16,291 bases of DNA, taken from NCBI GenBank assembly GCA_029559475.1, contig JAKQBN010000012.1, positions 1 to 16,291 of the forward strand. The letters run 5' to 3'. The notes below the pieces were generated by a model. That model did no database searches. It saw only the letters and a list, made by a program, of their open reading frames with translations, and had not been told where the DNA came from. This DNA comes from a bacterium. Lineage in GTDB: Bacteria; UBA4055. The translations under genes were made by a program, and so were the position numbers. Below are positions 6,959 through 13,543 of this stretch, one piece after another (position 1 is the stretch's first letter; the number at the start of each line of letters is the position of its first letter).

Positions 6959-7876
6959 ATGATAAAATTATCTGTAAATATAGGCGGCGGGGTAACATTA
7001 AAAAATCCGGTGATGACAGCATCCGGCACTTTCGGATACGGAGAGGAATTCGCAGAGCTTTACGACCTCTCGGTACTGGGCGGAATAGTTACAAAAGCGA
7101 TCACTCCGGAAGTCAGGATCGGCAATCCTATGCCTAGAATAGCGGAGACCGAATGCGGAATGCTGAACTCTATCGGCCTTGCCAACCTCGGGCTCGATGA
7201 TTTTTTAAAGAAAAAAATTCCTGTGATCAGAAAGTTCAATACCGCTGTTTTTGTAAACGTGGCGGGAAAAGAACTTAAGGATTATCTAAAAGTCGCCGAG
7301 AAGATGAACGACCTTGACTGCATAGCAGGTATCGAGGTTAATATCTCCTGCCCCAACGTGAAAGAGGGCGGAGTCGCGTTCGGAACTGATCCGAAAGTCG
7401 CGGCTGAAGTAACGAGAGAAGTCAGGAAAGTCTATAAAAAGCATCTAATGGTAAAATTATCGCCGAACGTAACGGACATCACTTCAATCGCTAAAGCAGT
7501 AGAAGCGGAAGGCGCAGATTCGTTATCTCTAATCAATACTCTGTTCGGAATGGCGATCGATGTTAAAACTTTTAAGCCTAAAATTAAATCTGTCGTAGCG
7601 GGCTACAGCGGACCGGCTATCAAACCTGTAGCGCTTCAGGCTGTTTATAAATGTTCGAAAGCTGTAAAAGTGCCGCTTATCGGAATGGGCGGAATTTATA
7701 CAGCTGAAGACATTGTCGAGTTCATGCTTGCCGGTGCAACAGCGGTTCAGGTCGGGACGGCGAATTTTACAAATCCGCTATCGGCTATGAATATCGCCAA
7801 AGATCTTGAAGCTTTCTTGAAAACCCGAAAAATATCCGATGTAAATTCACTTATCGGAGGAATGATAATTGACTAA
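6959..7876 (+). CDS. pyrD: Dihydroorotate dehydrogenase, class 1B catalytic subunit
   Basis: Oxidises dihydroorotate to orotate, the fourth step of UMP synthesis, in the cytoplasm with FMN. The 305-aa length is normal for class 1. Visible motifs: the N-terminal NPVMTASGTFGYG; TKAIT; NSIGLANLG; NISCPNVKEGG with the catalytic-base cysteine C131, which separates class 1 from class 2 (serine); VKLSPNVTD; and GMGGI with VQVGTAN for the FMN phosphate. The NPVMxASGTFG start and NVKEGG wording favour class 1B (NAD-linked, PyrD-PyrK) over 1A. No pyrK iron-sulfur/FAD subunit lies in the window. The start is fixed by the family N-terminus, as the upstream Shine-Dalgarno is poor. It is the first gene of a long operon, and its stop overlaps the start of purM. 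Confidence 0.95.
   Translation: MIKLSVNIGGGVTLKNPVMTASGTFGYGEEFAELYDLSVLGGIVTKAITPEVRIGNPMPRIAETECGMLNSIGLANLGLDDFLKKKIPVIRKFNTAVFVNVAGKELKDYLKVAEKMNDLDCIAGIEVNISCPNVKEGGVAFGTDPKVAAEVTREVRKVYKKHLMVKLSPNVTDITSIAKAVEAEGADSLSLINTLFGMAIDVKTFKPKIKSVVAGYSGPAIKPVALQAVYKCSKAVKVPLIGMGGIYTAEDIVEFMLAGATAVQVGTANFTNPLSAMNIAKDLEAFLKTRKISDVNSLIGGMIID
7856..7871 (+). promoter_or_regulatory. Shine-Dalgarno and TTG start of purM inside the end of pyrD
   Basis: GGAGG (7856-7860) stands 8 bases before TTG (7869-7871). The TTG is in frame with the purM protein and gives MTNYDDKYLKRGAS, the expected family N-terminus. The nearby ATG at 7882 is out of frame. The site therefore decides for a TTG start and an 8-base overlap with pyrD. 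Confidence 0.75.
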
Positions 7877-9059
7877 TTACGATGATAAATATCTGAAAAG
7901 GGGTGCGAGCGCTTCCAAGTCGGAAGTTCACTCCGCAATAAAAAATACGGACAAAGGTCTGTTCCCGGGAGCGTTCTGCAAGATAATTGAAGACAAGCTC
8001 GGAAATGATCCTGCATACTGCAATATAATGCACGCAGATGGTGCGGGCACCAAATCATCACTTGCGTATATTTATTACAAAGAGACCGGTGATATCAGCG
8101 TATTCAGAGGCATCGCTCAGGATTCGCTTATCATGAACGTTGATGATATAATCTCTGTCGGCGCTGTATCGAACATGCTCTTTTCAAATACTATAGGCAG
8201 AAATAAGCACATAATCCCCGGAGAAGTTATCAGGGAGATAATTGACGGATACGAAGAAGTGATATCGATGCTTAACGACAACGGCATTGATATACATTCG
8301 TGCGGCGGCGAAACTGCAGATGTCGGCGACCTTGTAAAAACTATCATTGTCGATTCAACTATAACTGCAAGAATGAAGCGCTCAGACGTTATAGACTGCT
8401 CAGGAATAAAGCCGGGAGATGTGATAGTCGGACTTGCGAGCTACGGAAAAGCTAATTACGAAAAGCAGTATAATTCAGGCATGGGTTCCAACGGGCTTAC
8501 ATCAGCAAGGCACGATGTTTTCACAAAAATATATTACGAGAAATATCCGGAATCATACGCTGATAATACAGCTACTGAATATGTTTACTGCGGAAAGTAT
8601 AATCTGACCGACAGCTTCGTGCACGGAGGATTAACTGTAGGTCAGGCTGTTCTTTCACCGACAAGGACATATGCTCCTGTGCTCAAAAAGATCTTTGAAG
8701 AGATCGGCCGGGAGAGAATTCACGGGATAATCCATAACAGCGGAGGCGGCCAGGTGAAGTGCAGAGGTTTCGGCAAAGGCATACATTACGTGAAGGATTC
8801 GATCATTGAAGTGCCTCCTCTTTTCGAACTCATTAGAGATTCAGGCCGGAACAGCTATGCAGAAATGTTCCAGGTATTCAACATGGGCTGCAGAATGGAA
8901 ATAGTTTTGCCGGAAAGATACGCTGAGGAAGTACTGACGATCTCAGGATTTTTCAACGTTGACGCCAAAGTCATCGGATATATCGAAAAAAATCCGGTCA
9001 GCGGTACCCAAAATAAAGTTACAATAACCGCTCCCGACGGAAATAAAACGGAATATTGA
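7869..9059 (+). CDS. purM: Phosphoribosylformylglycinamidine cyclo-ligase (AIR synthase)
   Basis: Catalyses ATP-dependent ring closure of FGAM to AIR, the fifth step of purine synthesis. The 396-aa protein shows family marks: the N-terminal YLKRGASASK; ADGAGTKSSLAY (nucleotide-binding glycine-rich segment, about 56-67); FRGIAQDSLIMNVDD; the GGETADVGD segment; and the C-terminal-domain HNSGGGQVKC with FNMGCRMEIV. Length and wording (IHNSGGGQ rather than HITGGG) are closer to the long Bacteroidetes-type PurM (~390 aa) than to the ~345-aa E. coli type. It starts with TTG behind a strong Shine-Dalgarno inside the end of pyrD, which couples pyrimidine and purine genes. maf follows after 7 bases. 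Confidence 0.95.
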   Translation: MTNYDDKYLKRGASASKSEVHSAIKNTDKGLFPGAFCKIIEDKLGNDPAYCNIMHADGAGTKSSLAYIYYKETGDISVFRGIAQDSLIMNVDDIISVGAVSNMLFSNTIGRNKHIIPGEVIREIIDGYEEVISMLNDNGIDIHSCGGETADVGDLVKTIIVDSTITARMKRSDVIDCSGIKPGDVIVGLASYGKANYEKQYNSGMGSNGLTSARHDVFTKIYYEKYPESYADNTATEYVYCGKYNLTDSFVHGGLTVGQAVLSPTRTYAPVLKKIFEEIGRERIHGIIHNSGGGQVKCRGFGKGIHYVKDSIIEVPPLFELIRDSGRNSYAEMFQVFNMGCRMEIVLPERYAEEVLTISGFFNVDAKVIGYIEKNPVSGTQNKVTITAPDGNKTEY

Positions 9060-9066
9060 TCTTATT

Positions 9067-9654
9067 ATGAATTTAAACGACAGAAATATTGTATTAGCGT
9101 CAAAATCACCAAGGCGGAAAGAGCTTCTCGAGAACATAGGACTAAAATTCTCGGTAAAACCCGCTGAAATCGAAGAAATCCACAGGGGAGTATCGGGATT
9201 CGGCGAGATCGTGATGGATCTTGCGGAACAGAAAGGTGAAGCGGTTGGTAAACTCATGTTCCATGACAGAATAATAATTGCCTCTGATACGATCGTGGTA
9301 ATTGATGGCGAAATTCTCAACAAGCCTGAGGATAGAGATCATGCATTTAAAATGCTTAGGCAGATAAGCGGCAGAACTCACAGCGTATTCACTTCTCTGT
9401 ACGTTTACGACGGTTATCTTAAAAAAACCGTAAAAGAATACACTGAAACCAAAGTCGAGTTTTATGAACTGACTGACGAACAGATAAACGATTACCTTGA
9501 TACGCACGAACCTTTCGACAAAGCCGGAGCTTACGGTATCCAGGGATACGGCTCGAAATTCATTAAAAAGATCGACGGCTGCTTTTTCAGCGTTATGGGT
9601 TTTCCCGTACCGTTATTTTCACAAAAAATGTATAAATTCGGATATCTGCTATGA
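9067..9654 (+). CDS. maf: Maf-family nucleoside triphosphate pyrophosphatase (dTTP/UTP type)
   Basis: Hydrolyses non-canonical or excess nucleoside triphosphates to monophosphate and pyrophosphate; the family is also tied to division arrest. The 195-aa protein has the full motif set: ASKSPRRKELL (11-21), ASDTIV with catalytic D74, NKP with K86, QISGRTHSVFT (99-109), AGAYGIQG with Q159, and GCFFSVMGFP. The AGAYGIQG and GRTHSV forms match the YhdE (dTTP/UTP) branch rather than the YceF (7-methyl-GTP) branch. It follows purM after 7 bases, with only a poor ribosome binding site, and its TGA overlaps the ATG of the next gene by 4 bases, so translation is probably coupled through all three. Confidence 0.93.
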   Translation: MNLNDRNIVLASKSPRRKELLENIGLKFSVKPAEIEEIHRGVSGFGEIVMDLAEQKGEAVGKLMFHDRIIIASDTIVVIDGEILNKPEDRDHAFKMLRQISGRTHSVFTSLYVYDGYLKKTVKEYTETKVEFYELTDEQINDYLDTHEPFDKAGAYGIQGYGSKFIKKIDGCFFSVMGFPVPLFSQKMYKFGYLL

Positions 9655-10886
9655 AAAAAACTATACTGCTTATAACCTTCCTCTGTTTTTCTCTGATGCT
9701 GTACGGAGCCGGAGTAGTCGTTAAGGACAAAATGATTACTTTAAAATGTACCGGAATATCCTACATGGGATCAGGGATCACTGTTGACGATGCTAAGGCT
9801 TTCGCCGTTAACGACGCCAAGAGAAGCGCGCTTGAACAGGTCGGGACTTATCTCGAGTCCCATATGGAACTTTCCAACAATATGGTGACAAAAGACGAGA
9901 TAGTAACCTATACCGCAGGAGTATTAAAAGCGGAAATCCTAAAAGCCGAGAACAAGGTCATCGAGGGTACTTTCGCTATTGAAGTTACCATAAATGCGAC
10001 TATAGACATGGACTATCTTAATGACAGGCTTGCAAAAATCAAAGACGACACTGAATTAAGAAAAATGCTTGAAGAACAGAAAAGACTGAATGACAAGCTT
10101 ACGAAAGAGATCAATCAGCTGAAAACTACAAAACAGGAATCTGTTCCCGAAAAGAGTAAGAACATCGCTAAATCACTCGAAGCAGCAGATTATTTCGAAA
10201 TCGGATTCAAGGCTCAGGAGAACGGTCTTTACGAAGAAGCTTTAAAGAATTATAAGAAAGCGATCGATCTAAATCCGAAAATAGCTCAAATTTATAATAA
10301 CAGAGGTTTGGTTCATTATTTTATGAAGGACTACGCGAAAGCCGAGAGCAATTTTGATAAGGCTATAGAACTCGATCCGAAACTCTGCATGTCCTACAAC
10401 AACAAAGCGATAATTTATTACGAAAGGCGGCTTTACGAACAGGCTATAAAATATTTCAACATGGTGATCGAACTCGACCCCAAACTCGAACAACCCTACT
10501 ACAACAGGGGATTTGCGTATTACAAGCTTAACCAGATGGATCTGTGCATTAAAGACCTGAAAACCTACCAGAACATGGCAAAAAATAAATACGGAGACGA
10601 ATCCAGAGTCGCAAAGTTCATAAAAGATAATGAAAAGTATGTAACTCCCGCTCCTGCGACTCCCCAATCCGACCTTATATCTGTGCCGAATCTGTACAAT
10701 AACAGTCAGGAAGAAGCAAAGAAGAAGATCAAACAGGCCGGATTAGTTCTGGGTCTGATCAAATCGGTTACAGATGAGGATAAAGCCTTTAACCGCGTGA
10801 TCGGACAGTCTTTGAAGAAAGGGGAAAAGGTGAAAAAGGGAGCGGTGATCGATATTACGGTAAACGTTGAAGCCAGCGGCTGGTAA
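9651..10886 (+). CDS. Exported TPR protein with N-terminal LPP20/FlgT-like and C-terminal PASTA domain
   Basis: Predicted envelope protein of 411 aa. A signal peptide (1-20, LLITFLCFSLMLYGA) is followed by an alpha/beta domain (about 24-120: TLKCTGISYMGSG, AVNDAKRSALEQVGTYLES, FAIEVTINATID) resembling LPP20/FlgT N-terminal domains. A charged coiled-coil stretch (about 125-160) leads to about three to four tetratricopeptide repeats (about 177-310), each ending like AIxLDPK. A Pro/Ala linker precedes one PASTA domain (about 341-407: SVPNLYNNSQEEAKKKI, GLVLG, VIGQSLKKGEKVKKG). PASTA domains usually bind peptidoglycan fragments or beta-lactams in kinases and penicillin-binding proteins, and a single one on a TPR protein is uncommon. 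No lipobox cysteine is seen. It overlaps maf by ATGA. The role is probably as a scaffold in the periplasm; unproven. Confidence 0.85.
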   Translation: MKKTILLITFLCFSLMLYGAGVVVKDKMITLKCTGISYMGSGITVDDAKAFAVNDAKRSALEQVGTYLESHMELSNNMVTKDEIVTYTAGVLKAEILKAENKVIEGTFAIEVTINATIDMDYLNDRLAKIKDDTELRKMLEEQKRLNDKLTKEINQLKTTKQESVPEKSKNIAKSLEAADYFEIGFKAQENGLYEEALKNYKKAIDLNPKIAQIYNNRGLVHYFMKDYAKAESNFDKAIELDPKLCMSYNNKAIIYYERRLYEQAIKYFNMVIELDPKLEQPYYNRGFAYYKLNQMDLCIKDLKTYQNMAKNKYGDESRVAKFIKDNEKYVTPAPATPQSDLISVPNLYNNSQEEAKKKIKQAGLVLGLIKSVTDEDKAFNRVIGQSLKKGEKVKKGAVIDITVNVEASGW

Positions 10887-10898
10887 AAGGAGAGAATT

Positions 10899-11420
10899 AT
10901 GATACTCGGATATAAAGGGATCAGACCTCAATTTGACGAAAGCGTTTTTATAGCACCTTCGGCTGATGTTATCGGAAGAGTGAAATTAGGAAAAAATTCA
11001 AGCGTGTGGTTCAACGCTACTGTGAGAGCCGATGTTAACGAAATTATAATCGGCGACAACACCAACATTCAGGACAATTGCTGCCTGCACGAGATCGACG
11101 AATATCCGCTCGTAGTCGGCAGCAATGTGATAGTGGGCCACAGCGTTACTCTTCACGGATGCAGAATAGGCGATAACACACTGATCGGTATGGGAGCCAC
11201 AGTACTTGATGACGCTAAGATCGGAAAAGGATCTGTCGTCGCGGCGGGATCGGTGGTACTCGAGCATAAATCATTCCCGGATTATTCTCTGATAGCCGGT
11301 GTTCCCGCAAAGGTGATCAGGGAGCTTCCGAAGGATACTGAAGAAAAATTATATAATCATGCCATTGCCTATGCGGCTTATGCGGCGGATTATAAAAAAG
11401 AACTGGAATTAAATACATAA
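10899..11420 (+). CDS. Gamma carbonic anhydrase-like left-handed beta-helix protein
   Basis: A 173-aa trimeric hexapeptide-repeat protein of the YrdA/PaaY/CamH group. The repeats run from about 18 to 125 with typical I/V-G-x-x-x steps (VIGRVKLGKNSSVW, IIIGDNTNIQD, CRIGDNTLIGMGATVLD, AKIGKGSVVAAGSVV), followed by a C-terminal helix. The three zinc-ligand histidines are in place: H64 (CCLHE), H81 and H86 (GHSVTLHGC). R43 and D45 in VRADVN and the NIQDN segment are also conserved. The acidic loop that holds the proton-shuttle glutamate in archaeal Cam is missing, as in most bacterial members, so carbonic anhydrase activity is uncertain. AAGGAGAG lies just before the ATG. It sits in the operon between the TPR-PASTA gene and pnp, 13 bases from the latter. 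Confidence 0.9.
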   Translation: MILGYKGIRPQFDESVFIAPSADVIGRVKLGKNSSVWFNATVRADVNEIIIGDNTNIQDNCCLHEIDEYPLVVGSNVIVGHSVTLHGCRIGDNTLIGMGATVLDDAKIGKGSVVAAGSVVLEHKSFPDYSLIAGVPAKVIRELPKDTEEKLYNHAIAYAAYAADYKKELELNT

Positions 11421-11433
11421 AATAGGAGTAACG

Positions 11434-13515
11434 ATGTTTTTTAGCAAAAAAATGATGCTCGGCGGAAAGGAACTTGTCCTTGAATCCGGAAAGATGGCAA
11501 GACAGGCGAACGGAGCCGCAGTAGTAAAATATGGGGATAACATGATCCTCGTGACGATATGCGCCCAGAAAACACCGGCAGTAGGATTCGATTTCTTCCC
11601 TATGACGGTTGAATACAAAGAAAAAATGTACGCCGCCGGAAAATTTCCGGGCGGTTTTATAAAAAGAGAAGCCAGACCTTCAAACAATGAGATCCTGAGC
11701 GCAAGGATAATCGACAGGCCGATAAGGCCTTTGTTTCCCGAAGGTTTCAACAATGAAGTTCAGATAATCTGCAACGTGCTGTCTTCTGACGGGGAAGTCG
11801 TGATGGATGTTTTCGGAATAATCGGAGCGTCTCTTGCTGTCAATCTTTCCGACATTCCGTTCTCTCAGCCTGTGGCGGCTGTTAGAGTCGGAAGGCTGAA
11901 CGGCGAACTTGTAGCTAATCCGACTTCCAAACAGATGAAGGAATGCGACATCGAGCTCGTCATTAGCGGAGGAAAAGGATTCATATCTATGGTAGAGGGT
12001 GAATCGAGAGAGATCAGCGAGGATGAACTTCTGCAGGCAGTTCAGTTCGGTCAGAATATAATTGACACTATCTGCGATTTCCAGTCTGAGATCGTTAAAG
12101 AGTTCGGAAAACCTAAATTTGAATTCACAGTGCCTGAAATATCTGAAGAGCTTATAGCTAAAGTCAAATCGCTTTCCGAACATAAAACGCATGAATTTAC
12201 AAAAATCAAGATCAAAGAGGACAGGAACGAGGCAAGAAGACTTCTTTACGCCGATGTTGTGGACGCGCTTGAGGAAGAATATCCTGAAGATGAAAAGCAT
12301 TTTGTTACTGTAATGCACGACCTTGAAAAAGATATAGTCAGAAAGAACATAATTAAGAACAACGTGAGGATCGACGGCAGAAAACCGGATCAGATCAGGC
12401 AGATTACCTGCGAACTTGACATATTACCGAGAGTTCACGGCTCGGCTCTTTTCACAAGAGGCGAAACTCAGAGCTTAGGCGTTTGTACATTAGGCGGCGA
12501 TTCCGATACGCAGACCATTGAGAACATTTACGAGAACGAGGAGCAGAAATTCTATCTTCACTATAATTTCCCGCCGTTCTCGGTAGGCGAAGTGAAAAGG
12601 ATAACCGGAATATCAAGAAGAGAGATCGGCCACGGACATCTCGCTGAAAGATCTTTCCATCCGGTTCTTCCGTCAGAAGAGGAATTCCCGTACACGATCA
12701 GGCTTGTTTCTGAAATACTCGAATCCAATGGATCTTCATCAATGGCTTCGGTTTGCTCGAATTCACTCGCCATGATGGCTGCCGGAGTACCAGTTAAAAA
12801 GCAGGTGGCCGGTATAGCAATGGGACTGATAAAGGAAGGCGATGATGTAGTTATCCTTTCCGACATCTTAGGAGACGAGGACCATTTGGGCGACATGGAC
12901 TTTAAAGTGACCGGTACTGAGGACGGAATATGCGCATATCAGATGGATATTAAAATACAGGGTATATCTATCGATATTATGAAAAGAGCGCTCGAACAGG
13001 CTAAGCAGGGCAGACTGCACATACTCGGCATCATGAACGCGACAATATCAAAACCGAGAGCTGCGCTTTCTGAACACGCGCCGAGGATACTGAATTATAA
13101 AATCTCTCCTGATGAGATCGGCATGTTCGTAGGCCCGGGCGGAAAAAACATTAAAAGTATAATAGCTGAGTACAATGTAAAGATCGATGTTGACGATAAC
13201 GGCTATATCAAGATCCTGTCCGAAGGTGAGAACGGCGAAGCCGCACTTAAACATATTCAGACGATGTTCGCGAAGCCCGAAGTCGGGGCTATTTATGAAG
13301 GTGTAGTAAGAGGCATCAAGCCTTTCGGTGTTTTCGTTGAGATAATGCCTAAGATCGAAGGCCTTGTCCACGTATCTGAACTTTCCCTGGAAAGAATTAC
13401 GAACGTCGAGGAACATTTTAAGATGGGCGACAGAATAAAGGTTAAATTCATAGGAACAGACAAGGAAGGCAGGATAAAACTGGTCAGGAAAGAACTGTTA
13501 AAACCAGCTGAATAA
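11434..13515 (+). CDS. pnp: Polyribonucleotide nucleotidyltransferase (PNPase)
   Basis: Phosphorolytic 3'-5' exoribonuclease for mRNA turnover. The 693-aa length is standard. Order: first RNase PH core (about 10-145, with GGFIKREARPSNNEILSARI and DRPIRPLFPEGF); alpha-helical linker (about 235-305); second RNase PH core (about 309-540) with LFTRGETQSL and the catalytic DILGDEDHLGDMDF, where D481 and D487 have the six-residue spacing of E. coli D486/D492; KH domain (about 555-612) with GPGG at 567-570; and S1 domain (about 618-690: GVVRGIKPFGVFVEI...GLVHVSEL). Nothing is truncated. AGGAG lies 5 bases before the ATG. The common neighbour rpsO is absent; instead it sits after a hexapeptide protein and 28 bases before a cyclase gene. 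Confidence 0.97.
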   Translation: MFFSKKMMLGGKELVLESGKMARQANGAAVVKYGDNMILVTICAQKTPAVGFDFFPMTVEYKEKMYAAGKFPGGFIKREARPSNNEILSARIIDRPIRPLFPEGFNNEVQIICNVLSSDGEVVMDVFGIIGASLAVNLSDIPFSQPVAAVRVGRLNGELVANPTSKQMKECDIELVISGGKGFISMVEGESREISEDELLQAVQFGQNIIDTICDFQSEIVKEFGKPKFEFTVPEISEELIAKVKSLSEHKTHEFTKIKIKEDRNEARRLLYADVVDALEEEYPEDEKHFVTVMHDLEKDIVRKNIIKNNVRIDGRKPDQIRQITCELDILPRVHGSALFTRGETQSLGVCTLGGDSDTQTIENIYENEEQKFYLHYNFPPFSVGEVKRITGISRREIGHGHLAERSFHPVLPSEEEFPYTIRLVSEILESNGSSSMASVCSNSLAMMAAGVPVKKQVAGIAMGLIKEGDDVVILSDILGDEDHLGDMDFKVTGTEDGICAYQMDIKIQGISIDIMKRALEQAKQGRLHILGIMNATISKPRAALSEHAPRILNYKISPDEIGMFVGPGGKNIKSIIAEYNVKIDVDDNGYIKILSEGENGEAALKHIQTMFAKPEVGAIYEGVVRGIKPFGVFVEIMPKIEGLVHVSELSLERITNVEEHFKMGDRIKVKFIGTDKEGRIKLVRKELLKPAE

Positions 13516-13543
13516 TAAATTCCGTAACTATTAAGGCTTTTGT

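Noticed and set aside
6943-7137. 64-codon frame starting at ATG 6943 just before pyrD
   Set aside because: It overlaps pyrD in a different frame, is rich in Arg/Ser, and has no Shine-Dalgarno; pyrD at 6959 is certain.
8943-9323. 126-codon minus-strand frame across the purM/maf junction
   Set aside because: Antisense to the conserved ends of two real genes; no recognisable protein.
11680-12318. 212-codon open frame on the minus strand inside pnp
   Set aside because: It is antisense to a fully conserved PNPase coding region and its translation resembles no known family; low stop density in the opposite strand explains it.
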